Below, one piece after another: positions 14,038 through 22,259 of a stretch of 32,380 nucleotides of DNA. The notes below the pieces were generated by a model. The model did no database searches and had not been told where the DNA came from. It saw nothing but the letters and a program-made list of their open reading frames with translations. The translations under genes were made by a program, and so were the position numbers. Where the stretch lies: the NCBI GenBank assembly GCA_945861885.1, contig CAMAVR010000042.1:1-32380 (forward strand). Reading direction: 5' to 3'. This stretch comes from Nannocystis exedens. GTDB taxonomy: Bacteria; Myxococcota_A; Polyangia; Polyangiales; Polyangiaceae. Numbering within the stretch: the stretch's first letter is position 1; every line of letters starts with the position of its first letter.

Positions 14038-15180
14038 ATGAATTTTGCATTTTCCGATGAGCAGGAGCTTTTGCGTCGAACGGTTCGCGATTTTGCGCGG
14101 TCGGAAGTTGCACCGTTCGCGCGCGAGTGGGATCGCGAAGAGCGCTTTCCTAAGGAGGTCGTTCCAAAGCTTGCCGCCATGGGCCTTTTGGGGATCCGAA
14201 TCCCCGAAGAGTATGGCGGCTCAGCGATGGACACGACGAGCTACGCCCTCACCGTCGAAGAGATTGCCAAAGTCGACGGCTCATTGGCGCTAACAGTCGC
14301 GTCGCACAACGGCCTCGGAACAGGGCATATCCTCGCGTTCGGAAGCGAAGCGCAGAAGCGCCGCTATTTGACGAAAGCGGCGACTGGCGAGTGGCTCGCC
14401 GCATGGGCGCTCACAGAGCCAGGGAGCGGAAGCGACGCGGCCAGCATGGCGACAACCGCGCGTCGTGATGGCGACCATTGGGTGCTGAACGGCACCAAAA
14501 TGTTTATCACGCAAGGGAGCGTCGGCGGCTTTTGCGTCGTCCTAGCAAGATCAAACCCGAACGCATCAAAGCAGCGGGGGATTACTGCGTTTGTTGTCGA
14601 GCACGGAACAGATGGATTTACCGCGTCAAATCATCTTTTAAAGCTGGGGTGCCGATCGAGCGACACCGCGGAGTTAAAGTTTGAAAACGTGCGCGTCGCC
14701 GACTCGGCGCGTCTCGGCGAAGTCGATCACGGCTTTATCGACACGTTAAAAATCCTCGATCGGGGGCGGATCTCGATCGCCGCGATGGCGCTCGGTCTCG
14801 GGCGGGGCGCGCTCGACATGGCGATCGCTTACGCGAAAGAGCGATCGCAATTTGGTCGCGCCATCGCTGAATTTCAGGCGATACAGTGGATGCTCGCCGA
14901 CTCGCGAACCGAGCTCGATGCCGCTGCGCTTCTGACATACCGCGCAGCCGCTCTCGCCGATGCAGGTGCGCTGTTTTCAAAAGAGGCTGCGATGGCAAAG
15001 CTTTTTGCGAGCGAAGCCGCCACTCGAGTTTGTAACCGCGCGCTCCAGATCCATGGCGGCTATGGCTACACGCGTGAATTTGCCGTCGAGCGGCACCTCC
15101 GCGACGCCAAGCTGTGTGAAATCGGTGAGGGGACGAGCGAGGTCCAGCGAATGGTCATCGCTAAGCATTTGCTTCAATAA
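14038..15180 (+). CDS. Acyl-CoA dehydrogenase
   Basis: Flavoprotein of 380 residues that introduces the alpha-beta double bond into an acyl-CoA thioester, passing electrons to ETF. Length and motif order match the short/branched-chain group: IPEEYGGSAMD, ALTEPGSGSDAASM (signature 1), LNGTKMFITQGS, DRGRISIAAMALGLGRGALD with KERSQFGRAIAEFQAIQ, and IHGGYGYTREFAVERHLRDAK before IGEGTSEVQR. Glu364 in the last motif is the likely catalytic base, in the short-chain position. Chain-length preference is not readable. The frame is open about 120 codons upstream through the repeat block, but the conserved domain begins at MNFAFSDEQELL, fixing ATG 14038, which lacks an obvious Shine-Dalgarno. Confidence 0.93.
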   Translation: MNFAFSDEQELLRRTVRDFARSEVAPFAREWDREERFPKEVVPKLAAMGLLGIRIPEEYGGSAMDTTSYALTVEEIAKVDGSLALTVASHNGLGTGHILAFGSEAQKRRYLTKAATGEWLAAWALTEPGSGSDAASMATTARRDGDHWVLNGTKMFITQGSVGGFCVVLARSNPNASKQRGITAFVVEHGTDGFTASNHLLKLGCRSSDTAELKFENVRVADSARLGEVDHGFIDTLKILDRGRISIAAMALGLGRGALDMAIAYAKERSQFGRAIAEFQAIQWMLADSRTELDAAALLTYRAAALADAGALFSKEAAMAKLFASEAATRVCNRALQIHGGYGYTREFAVERHLRDAKLCEIGEGTSEVQRMVIAKHLLQ

Positions 15181-15216
15181 ATATGGGTCGATAGTTATTA
15201 AAGTGTGGCTACCGCA

Positions 15217-15262
15217 ATAGGCGGTGGCGACCTTTGGAGCGACCACCACCCCTAGCGCCTAT
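15217..15262 (+). terminator. Hairpin after acyl-CoA dehydrogenase gene
   Basis: ATAGGCG (15217-15223) pairs with CGCCTAT (15256-15262), with further GGTGG/CCACC pairing inside. No T run follows, so this may be a factor-dependent terminator or a processing hairpin. It is the only strong structure in the first part of the 404-base gap before mraZ. Confidence 0.35.
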
Positions 15263-15378
15263 ACATCAAGATACGCATGAGAAGCGGCTTGTCCCCCCAC
15301 CCTAAGGGGCGTCGCGGGCGCTTAGTGGTGTGTTCAACCTGTGCACAAATGCCCAAGAAAAGCCCAGTATTTGTCAGT

Positions 15379-15394
15379 TCAACCGCTCGGTTGA
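15379..15394. promoter_or_regulatory. Inverted repeat adjoining the putative dcw promoter
   Basis: TCAACCG and CGGTTGA form a perfect 7-bp inverted repeat with a two-base centre, ending two bases before the TTGACA box. The position suits a dimeric regulator. No candidate regulator is identified. Confidence 0.4.
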
Positions 15395-15396
15395 TG

Positions 15397-15426
15397 TTGA
15401 CACTGGCGCGTCCTCCCCCTTAACCT
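15397..15426 (+). promoter_or_regulatory. Candidate sigma-70-type promoter for the dcw cluster
   Basis: A perfect TTGACA (15397-15402) is followed after 17-18 bases by TTAACC/TAACCT (15420-15426), a poor -10. A transcript from here would start near 15432 and have a leader of about 150 bases before mraZ. It lies directly upstream of the putative MraZ box. Confidence 0.4.
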
Positions 15427-15436
15427 CGGCTCAGAA

Positions 15437-15463
15437 AGTGGCAAGGGGTGGCATGAAGTGCCA
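15437..15463 (+). promoter_or_regulatory. Putative MraZ operator: three direct repeats at 10-bp spacing
   Basis: AGTGGCA (15437), GGTGGCA (15447) and AGTGCCA (15457) recur with an exact 10-base period, one DNA helical turn. MraZ proteins are known to bind arrays of short GTGG/TGGG-type direct repeats with about 10-bp period upstream of their own gene. The array sits at or just after the predicted start of transcription, where bound MraZ would repress. The remaining 120 bases to mraZ show no further clear structure. Confidence 0.55.
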
Positions 15464-15584
15464 AATACAACGGTTCGTTTACCAAAACGAGCCGCGGTGG
15501 AGCTTTGTCCCTTCAGTCGCTGACTCAACAATCGGGCATCAAATAAGCATTAATTGATTCAATAACTGAATGGACTAACCGTCG

Positions 15585-16028
15585 ATGTTTCGCGGACGCT
15601 ACGAGCACAGCATCGATGGGAAGGGGCGGACAAGTGTTCCTGCTCGTTTTCGCGACGAGCTCGAAGCGGCTGGGGAGCGTCGGATTGTGATTACAAGTGC
15701 GCTAGATCCATGTTTGGTCGCTTATCCGATGGCGGAGTGGACCGCTTTCGAAGAGCGTTTGGCGCAGCTGCCGCAATTTGACCGCGCGGTTCAAAAATTA
15801 AAGCGGATTTACGTGTCAGGGGCCGTCGAGTGCGAAATCGACGATTCCGGCCGAATTTTAGTCCCGCCAACGCTCCGAGAGCACGCCTCCCTCAAGAAGG
15901 ATGTGCTTTGGGCGGGCGCGGGCAAGTATGCCGAGCTATGGGATAAAGAGGCCTGGCGTCGGACGTTCGAAACGACCGAAGACGAGCGTCGCGAAATCAG
16001 CACGCGGCTCGCGGAGCTGGGCCTATGA
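15585..16028 (+). CDS. mraZ: Transcriptional regulator MraZ
   Basis: DNA-binding regulator of 147 residues with tandem AbrB-like swapped-hairpin halves. The diagnostic DxxxR motifs are DGKGR (11-15) and DDSGR (86-90). FRGRYEHSIDGKGRTSVPARFR is typical of the family. MraZ rings bind repeated sites in front of the dcw operon and repress it, while RsmH counteracts it in E. coli. The first gene of the cluster, it has an unusually weak ribosome site: only GGA within the 15 bases before the ATG, which may keep its level low. Candidate operator repeats lie about 120 bases upstream. Confidence 0.96.
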   Translation: MFRGRYEHSIDGKGRTSVPARFRDELEAAGERRIVITSALDPCLVAYPMAEWTAFEERLAQLPQFDRAVQKLKRIYVSGAVECEIDDSGRILVPPTLREHASLKKDVLWAGAGKYAELWDKEAWRRTFETTEDERREISTRLAELGL

Positions 16029-17020
16029 GCGACCAGCAACTATCCCTCCCAGGCCTCGTCTCCGAGTCGTTCGGCTCGCCCGGCGAATGGGTATGGGCGG
16101 CCGATGAGAGTGAGGAGGAGTTTGTGGCATCGGAGTTTGTGCACGCGACCGTAATGAAAGACCTCGTGGTCGAGGCGCTCGCTCCCAAAAACGGCTCGGT
16201 CTACATCGACGCAACGCTCGGTGGCGGAGGGCACGCGGAGGCGATTTTAGAGGCGGCGCCCGGCGCAATGATCGTCGCGTTCGATCGCGATTCCGCGGCG
16301 ATTCAGGCGTCATCAGAACGATTGGTCGCCTACCGCGATCAGGTCATTTTTATTCAGTCGCCGTTTGGCAATCTGCTCGAAGAGCTTCGCGCGCGGTCGA
16401 TCAAGTCGGTCGATGGGCTCTGCGCCGATTTGGGCGTCAGCTCGCCTCAAATCGATGATGCAGCGCGCGGGATGAGCTTTCGTCGCGAAGGGCCGCTCGA
16501 TATGCGGATGGACGCAAACGACGGCGAAACGGCGCTCGAGCTAATCGGGCGGCTCAGCGATGAAGAGCTCGCTGATATTATTTTCAGGTACGGCGATGAG
16601 CGCCGTTCACGGCGGATCGCGCGCAGCATCAAGCGCGCACTCGACGCCGACGAGCTCGCAACGACGCTCGATCTGAGGCGCGCGGTGGTTCGCGCCGTAG
16701 GCCCCGCCCGTGTCGGTGGTGTCGATCCGGCAACGCGAACATTTCAGGCGCTTCGCATCGCCGTCAACGACGAGATTGGCCAGCTTCGGAGTCTGCTAGA
16801 GCAGCTCCCCGACGCCCTTGCGCCCGGTGCGACCGCGGCGATTATCTCTTTTCACTCCACGGAAGATCGACTTGTAAAACAGGCGTTTGCAAGTCGTACG
16901 ATGTGGCAGCCGCGGTGGAAAAAGCCGCGCGTCGCGAGCGACGAAGAGGTGTCGGGCAATCCGCGTGCGCGCAGCGCCAAGTTGCGTGCCGCCGCTCGGC
17001 TTGCGCGCGATGAAGGGTGA
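16025..17020 (+). CDS. rsmH: 16S rRNA (cytosine1402-N4)-methyltransferase RsmH
   Basis: SAM-dependent methyltransferase of 331 residues (old name MraW) that methylates N4 of C1402 in 16S rRNA. Motifs: HATV (40-43), IDATLGGGGH (61-70, SAM loop), DRD (87-89), DLGVSSPQ (135-142), GPLDMRMD (156-163) and SFHSTEDRLVK near the C-terminus. The first 38 residues, acidic and Ser-rich, precede the point where most RsmH proteins begin. The ATG overlaps the mraZ stop (ATGA), which favours this start despite the extension. Confidence 0.95.
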   Translation: MSDQQLSLPGLVSESFGSPGEWVWAADESEEEFVASEFVHATVMKDLVVEALAPKNGSVYIDATLGGGGHAEAILEAAPGAMIVAFDRDSAAIQASSERLVAYRDQVIFIQSPFGNLLEELRARSIKSVDGLCADLGVSSPQIDDAARGMSFRREGPLDMRMDANDGETALELIGRLSDEELADIIFRYGDERRSRRIARSIKRALDADELATTLDLRRAVVRAVGPARVGGVDPATRTFQALRIAVNDEIGQLRSLLEQLPDALAPGATAAIISFHSTEDRLVKQAFASRTMWQPRWKKPRVASDEEVSGNPRARSAKLRAAARLARDEG

Positions 17021-17411
17021 TGGCGGGTTCGAGCTAGACGATCGCACGAGCGCTTCACGCGCGTCGGTCGGTGAAGGTGCGGGCGTTTTTCTCGCGCTAT
17101 GGACACTTGCGATCGTCGCAGTAGCCGTCGCGTTTATTCTTTTTCTCGCCCTCCGAGGGAAGGTTATGTCGCTCGGTTACGAGCTCGGTCGGCTCCGAGC
17201 CGAGCAGTCTCAGCTTCAAGAAATGAAACGTGTTCTGGTGCTCGAATCGGCAAGCTACAAATCGCCCGAGCGGGTCGAGACAGTCGCGCGCACTCTTTTG
17301 GGGATGGGTCCGCCGACGCCAGCTCAGATGATCATGGCCGGGCCGATGCCGGCAGATTCCGATGCCATTGCCGCGGGGAGTAAGCGCAAGTCGACGGGGG
17401 CGACGCCGTGA
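17010..17411 (+). CDS. ftsL: Cell division protein FtsL
   Basis: Bitopic membrane protein of 133 residues, part of the FtsQLB complex that activates septal synthesis. An N-terminal cytoplasmic tail (1-24) is followed by one hydrophobic helix (25-48) and a periplasmic coiled-coil-like stretch (50-80) with the FtsL-type ending SPERVETVARTLLGMGPPTPAQM. Identification rests on this layout and on position between rsmH and ftsI, since FtsL is poorly conserved. The frame is open upstream, but ATG 17010 gives a normal length and overlaps rsmH by 11 bases. The polar tail (115-133) is unremarkable. Confidence 0.85.
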   Translation: MKGDGGFELDDRTSASRASVGEGAGVFLALWTLAIVAVAVAFILFLALRGKVMSLGYELGRLRAEQSQLQEMKRVLVLESASYKSPERVETVARTLLGMGPPTPAQMIMAGPMPADSDAIAAGSKRKSTGATP

Positions 17412-19210
17412 TTAATCTCGACCCACAGCGCGCACGGTGGATTCGGCTTCGCATGGCGATCCTCTGCTTGGTCATGCTCGCTTCGCTAGGCGGCGTGCTT
17501 TTTTCCGCGTACCGCGTGCAAATCCTCGAAGGGGGTGAATGGCGCGAGTCGGCCGAGAAGCAGCGGCAGCGTCGCCTTCACATCGAGCCGAAACGCGGAG
17601 CGATCTACGATCGCAACGGGGCAACGTTGGCCGCCAGCGTTGAAGTGCCGAGCGCGTCGATCGACGCGGCCGAGATGCTTCGCACTGTCGATCCTGCGGC
17701 GCAGCCAGAATTTTTGGTCTATGCCGCGGGGCGGCTCGGGCAGGTGCTTTCGCTCAACGCCAACGAGCTTGCCACCAAGCTCGCGAATAAAACACGTTTC
17801 ACATGGTTAAAGCGGCGCATTTCGACCGATGAAGTTACCGCGCTGCGCGCTCTAAGCGACAGCAAACGCGAGCCAAAACCGATTCGAGGGATTTCGATCG
17901 AGGGGGAAGGGCGTCGCTACTACCCCGCGCGGGAGCTCGCCGCGCAGCTTTTAGGTTTTGTCGCCCCCGACGGCTTCGGAAAAGACGGGCTCGAACTATC
18001 GCTCGACGACGAGTTTCGTGGGCACGCCGAAGAGCTGAAGGGGCTTCGCGATCGCGGTGGCCGGCTCATTTTTTCGGAAGGATCGGCGAACGAAGAGTCG
18101 CTCAAGGGGCACGATGTCTACCTGACGATCGACTCGGCGATTCAGCACTTGGCCGAGCACGAAATCGACGCCGCCCGCCAGACCTACGAAGCAAAGTCGG
18201 CAATGATTGTCGTCGTCGATCCAAACACCGGCGAGATTCTCGCGCTCGCGTCGACGCCGGGCTTCAATCCAAACGACTACAACATTTCTGAAGTCGAATC
18301 GCGCAGGAACCGTGTCATTTCCGATCGCTTTGAGCCCGGCTCAGTGATGAAAGTGTTCACGATGGCGAGCGCGATCGCCGCCGGGAAAATCTCGCTGTCC
18401 GACAGCATCTTTTGCGAAGAGGGGGCGATTCGGCTCGGCTCTGTGACGATCCACGACACGCACGCCCACGGTTGGCTAAGCCCAACCGAAGTGCTCGTGA
18501 AAAGTTCGAACATCGGCGCGCTCAAAATTGGGCTCACTCTTGGCGAGCCAGCGCTGTACGCCGGGCTGCGCAAATTCGGCTTTGCAGAAGTTACGGGGCT
18601 ACCGCTGCCGGGCGAAGCATCGGGCGTTCTTCGGCCGCGCGCTCGTCCTTGGTTTGACATTGAAACAGCGAACGCGTCGTTCGGCCAAGGGGTGAGCGTC
18701 ACAACAATGCAGCTCGCGATGGCGATGGCAGCGATCGCCAACGGCGGGCGGCTACTCGAGCCTGTTCTCGTGCACAAAGTTGTCGATGGGCACGGCGCTA
18801 TCGTGCGCGAAGGGGGTGTTCACCTCCGTCGTCAGGCGGTTCCTCCGGGGGTTGCGCGCACGGTTGCCCAAATGCTCACCGGTGTTGTCGAGCTGGGCGG
18901 CACCGGTACCGAAGCGGCGATCACCGGTTTCCGTGTCGCGGGGAAGACGGGGACCGCGCAAAAAGCTGATCCGGTGACCGGCAGGTACGCGAGCAACCGC
19001 TTTACATCGTCATTCGTCGGCTTCGTGCCGGTCGTTCGTCCGCGCCTTGTGATTGCCGTGATCATCGACGACCCGGTGATCGGGCACTTCGGAGGCGACC
19101 TCGCTGGGCCGGTCTTTCGGCGCGTCGGTGAGGGGGCGCTGCGCTATCTCGGCGTCACTTCCCACGAAGTGTCGATGCGCGCTCAGCCGCCGAAGGGGCC
19201 GACCCAATGA
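17408..19210 (+). CDS. ftsI: Septal peptidoglycan transpeptidase FtsI (class B PBP)
   Basis: Class B penicillin-binding protein of 600 residues that cross-links septal peptidoglycan with FtsW. One membrane anchor (about 17-36), a dimerisation/pedestal region (EPKRGAIYDRNG at 60-71 is the class B hallmark) and a transpeptidase domain with SVMK (catalytic Ser312, Lys315), SSN (366-368) and KTGT (513-516). ANASFGQGVSVTTMQLA is the usual core motif. No C-terminal PASTA domain. GTG start overlapping the ftsL stop by four bases. Confidence 0.96.
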   Translation: MINLDPQRARWIRLRMAILCLVMLASLGGVLFSAYRVQILEGGEWRESAEKQRQRRLHIEPKRGAIYDRNGATLAASVEVPSASIDAAEMLRTVDPAAQPEFLVYAAGRLGQVLSLNANELATKLANKTRFTWLKRRISTDEVTALRALSDSKREPKPIRGISIEGEGRRYYPARELAAQLLGFVAPDGFGKDGLELSLDDEFRGHAEELKGLRDRGGRLIFSEGSANEESLKGHDVYLTIDSAIQHLAEHEIDAARQTYEAKSAMIVVVDPNTGEILALASTPGFNPNDYNISEVESRRNRVISDRFEPGSVMKVFTMASAIAAGKISLSDSIFCEEGAIRLGSVTIHDTHAHGWLSPTEVLVKSSNIGALKIGLTLGEPALYAGLRKFGFAEVTGLPLPGEASGVLRPRARPWFDIETANASFGQGVSVTTMQLAMAMAAIANGGRLLEPVLVHKVVDGHGAIVREGGVHLRRQAVPPGVARTVAQMLTGVVELGGTGTEAAITGFRVAGKTGTAQKADPVTGRYASNRFTSSFVGFVPVVRPRLVIAVIIDDPVIGHFGGDLAGPVFRRVGEGALRYLGVTSHEVSMRAQPPKGPTQ

Positions 19211-20790
19211 CATCCGCGTCGAAGTTAGGTGCGTTTGCCGTCGCCCGCTCCGATGCGCCGATGCGGCTTGACGACCTCGCGCGCGAAGTGCCATCGGCGA
19301 AAGTCCGCGGTGATGGCTCTGTGATCGTGTCGGGGGTGAAGCACGATTCGCGCGCGGTCGTGGCCGGCGATCTGTTCGTCGCGCGTCGCGGTGCGGCATC
19401 CGACGGCAGCAAGTTCATCGAAGATGCGCGTCATCGCGGCGCCGTTGCGGTCGCCGTCGACGATCGCGTCGTCGCCGAATCGCTTGCGAACGCGGCAATT
19501 CCGGTTGTGCAAGTCGACGACTCACGCGTGGCCCTCGCGTACGGATCGGCTGCGATTTACCGGCATCCATCGTTTTCGCTCGACGTCGTCGGTGTTACGG
19601 GGACGAACGGCAAGACAACCACGGCGCATCTTCTGCGCGGCGCGATCGACGCGTCGTTCGGTCGCGCGGCGTGCGGCACTATCGGCACCCTCGGCTACAC
19701 ACTGGGCGACCGCCGCGAGCTCGCGAGCCACACGACTCCTGAGGCTGACGACATCGCGCGGACGATGTACGCCATGCGCAAGCTCGAGGCGACTCACGTG
19801 GCGATGGAAGTGTCGTCGATCGCGCTGTCGCTCCGCCGCGTCGATGGGGTCCGGTTTCGCGTCGCCGCGTTCACGAATTTCACGCAAGACCATCTCGATT
19901 TTCACGGGTCGATGGAGAAATACGCAGAGGCAAAAGCGTTGCTTTTTACCGAGCATTCGCCAGGCGTCGCCGTGATCAATATCGATGACCCTGTCGGGCT
20001 CGAGCTCGCGAAAAAGGTTCGCGGGCCGCTCGTGCGCGTGAGCACGCGGCGAGCCGACGCCGACGTTGTTGTTAGCGATCTTCAAGAAGATAAGCTCGGT
20101 TCGACGGCGAATGTTCGCGCTCTAGGCAAGCGGTTCACGCTTCGCACGCGCCTCATCGGCGCGCACAACATCGACAACGCCGCGATGACGCTCGCGATCG
20201 GCTGCGCGCTCGAGCTCGATCTAGAGCGAGTCTCACACTGGTTCGAAAATGAAGCAGGCGCTCCGGGGCGGATGGAGCGGTGCGACGTGCCGGCGGACGA
20301 CATCGTCGTTTTGGTCGACTACGCCCACACCCCCGATGCGCTATTACGGGTGCTCCAAAGCGTCCGCGGGCGCACAAAAGCAGCTGTTTTATGCGTGTTT
20401 GGTTGCGGTGGTGACCGCGACATGACAAAGCGAAGGCCCATGGGCGCAGTGGCGGTTCACGCCGATATCGTCGTCATTACAACCGACAATGCTCGAAGCG
20501 AAACTCCCGAAGCGATCGCGCAAGCGATTGAAGAGGGGGTTATTGCGGGCGGCATGAGCGGCATTACCAGTCGTGACGATCGGCGAGGGTATGTCATTGA
20601 GCTCGACCGGCGAAAAGCGATTGAATGGGCGGTGCTTCGCGCCCTACCGGGTGACCTCGTGGTGATTGCAGGAAAGGGGCACGAAACGGTGCAAATAACG
20701 GGGAGCGAAGCGCGGCACTTCGATGACCGAGAGGTCGCGCGCGAAATGCTCGCGGCCCGACGAGCGCGTGATGCAGGCGGCGGTTCGTAA
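19207..20790 (+). CDS. murE: UDP-MurNAc-L-Ala-D-Glu:meso-DAP ligase MurE
   Basis: Mur ligase of 527 residues adding the third stem residue to UDP-MurNAc-L-Ala-D-Glu with ATP in the cytoplasm. P-loop VTGTNGKTTTAHLL (about 130-142), SHTTPEADD, MEVSSIAL, AAFTNFTQDHLDFHG (with the carbamylated-Lys region AEAKALLF after it), HNIDNAAM and VDYAHTPDAL are all present. The amino-acid-selecting motif, DNPR in DAP-adding enzymes, reads DNAR (427-430). The Arg that holds DAP is kept, so meso-DAP remains the best guess, supported by mpl elsewhere in the window. ATGA overlap with ftsI. Confidence 0.95.
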   Translation: MTSASKLGAFAVARSDAPMRLDDLAREVPSAKVRGDGSVIVSGVKHDSRAVVAGDLFVARRGAASDGSKFIEDARHRGAVAVAVDDRVVAESLANAAIPVVQVDDSRVALAYGSAAIYRHPSFSLDVVGVTGTNGKTTTAHLLRGAIDASFGRAACGTIGTLGYTLGDRRELASHTTPEADDIARTMYAMRKLEATHVAMEVSSIALSLRRVDGVRFRVAAFTNFTQDHLDFHGSMEKYAEAKALLFTEHSPGVAVINIDDPVGLELAKKVRGPLVRVSTRRADADVVVSDLQEDKLGSTANVRALGKRFTLRTRLIGAHNIDNAAMTLAIGCALELDLERVSHWFENEAGAPGRMERCDVPADDIVVLVDYAHTPDALLRVLQSVRGRTKAAVLCVFGCGGDRDMTKRRPMGAVAVHADIVVITTDNARSETPEAIAQAIEEGVIAGGMSGITSRDDRRGYVIELDRRKAIEWAVLRALPGDLVVIAGKGHETVQITGSEARHFDDREVAREMLAARRARDAGGGS

Positions 20791-22259
20791 TGGCAACTCC
20801 GATTCCACGTAACCGCGCCGCGATGACGGCGTACGAAGTGGCCGTGGCGGCCGGCGGGGCGATCGCGCGTGATGTTACAGGCGGCGCTGTTGCGGTCGGC
20901 TTCACGACCGACAGCCGAGAAGTGACGGCAGGCGGCGCTTTTGTCGCGCTTCATGGCGAGAAGATCGACGGCCACAACTTTATCGAGAGCGCCCTCAAAG
21001 CGGGAGCGCGGCTTCTCGTTGTCTCGCGCAAGTTCCAACTTCCAGAGCGCGTTGATGCCGATGTTGTCGCCGTTGACGACCCGCTCGAGGCGTGGGGGGC
21101 GATCGCGCGGCATCACCTTCGCTCATGGCGTCGAGCGCGGCACGTAGGCGGCGCGTCGGTGCTCGCGATCACGGGTAGCAGCGGGAAAACAAGCACAAAA
21201 GAGCTCTCCAAAGCGCTGCTCGCAACAGTAGGTGCGGTCTCCGCCACATCGGGAAACCTGAACAACCGGATCGGAATGCCGGCGACGATCTTCACCGTCA
21301 ACCGCGCGCACCGTTTCGCCGTTCTCGAAGCGGGGATGGATCTCTCGGGCGAAATGGCAGCGCTGGGGCGGATATGCGAGCCGGATGTCGCCGTCATCAC
21401 GCGCGTCGATCTCACGCACAACGAAGGGGTCGGCGGCTCAAAATTCGCGGTCGGCGCCGAAAAAGGGGCGCTCCTCGAAGCGCTCCGCCCAGGCGGTGTT
21501 GCAGTCGTGAACGCCGACGATCCTATGGCGATGGCGCAGCTGGCGCGCACCGAAGCACGGGCCGTCCTGTTTGGGCGGGGCGAAGCGGCGCACTACCGGC
21601 TGATCGAACGCACTTCGCGAGGCGCGTCCGGTAGCTGGATACAGTTTTCTCGGCCGGTCCTCGGCGCGAGCGGCAAGTCAGAAGTTGTCGAAGTCGACCT
21701 CCCTCTCATCGGCGGCGCTGCGGCGATGAACACGGTCGCGGCGGTCGCGGCGGCTGAAACCGTGTATGGAGCGAACCTCCCGGTGGAGCTGATTCAGAAA
21801 GCGCTCTACGACGTTGCGCCGACCCCCGGCCGCGCGTTTATGCGCCCGCTTCGTGACGAGATATTGCTGATCGACGATTCGTACAACGCGAACCCGGCGA
21901 GCATGAGCGCCGCCGTCGACACGCTCGGCGAAGTGGCGACCGGGCGCCGAAAAGTGCTTGTTTTAGGCGAGATGCGAGGGCTCGGCACCCACGCGGCCGT
22001 CGAGCACGCGGAGCTCGGGCGCCGCGTTGCGCGCGAGCAGCCGGGGTTGGTAATCGGTTGCGGAGGCCATATCGACCGCGCGCTTGAAGTGATCGCCGGC
22101 GCCGGTCTGCGCGTCATCAGCACCAAAAATTCCGACGAAGCGGCCGAAGTTGCGGTGCGCGAAGTGAAGTCTGGCGACGTTGTTCTCGTCAAAGCGTCTC
22201 TCACCGTCAACGCCGCCGCCGTCGTGCAAGCGCTGCGCGAAGCCTACGGAACCGACTAA
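20790..22259 (+). CDS. murF: UDP-MurNAc-tripeptide D-alanyl-D-alanine ligase MurF
   Basis: Mur ligase of 489 residues that adds D-Ala-D-Ala to complete the pentapeptide precursor. Motifs: GFTTDSREVTAGGAFVAL (N-terminal UDP-binding domain), ITGSSGKTSTKEL (127-139, P-loop), SGNLNNRIGMP (typical of MurF), NADDPMA, DDSYNANPASMSAA and LVKASLTVNAAAVVQAL at the end. It starts at an ATG sharing one base with the murE TAA; ATG 20823 (residue 12) is an alternative nearer the usual family start. Confidence 0.95.
   Translation: MATPIPRNRAAMTAYEVAVAAGGAIARDVTGGAVAVGFTTDSREVTAGGAFVALHGEKIDGHNFIESALKAGARLLVVSRKFQLPERVDADVVAVDDPLEAWGAIARHHLRSWRRARHVGGASVLAITGSSGKTSTKELSKALLATVGAVSATSGNLNNRIGMPATIFTVNRAHRFAVLEAGMDLSGEMAALGRICEPDVAVITRVDLTHNEGVGGSKFAVGAEKGALLEALRPGGVAVVNADDPMAMAQLARTEARAVLFGRGEAAHYRLIERTSRGASGSWIQFSRPVLGASGKSEVVEVDLPLIGGAAAMNTVAAVAAAETVYGANLPVELIQKALYDVAPTPGRAFMRPLRDEILLIDDSYNANPASMSAAVDTLGEVATGRRKVLVLGEMRGLGTHAAVEHAELGRRVAREQPGLVIGCGGHIDRALEVIAGAGLRVISTKNSDEAAEVAVREVKSGDVVLVKASLTVNAAAVVQALREAYGTD

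Noticed and set aside
15330..15557. 75-codon plus-strand frame upstream of mraZ
   Set aside because: It covers the putative promoter and MraZ repeats, has no ribosome site and no recognisable sequence.
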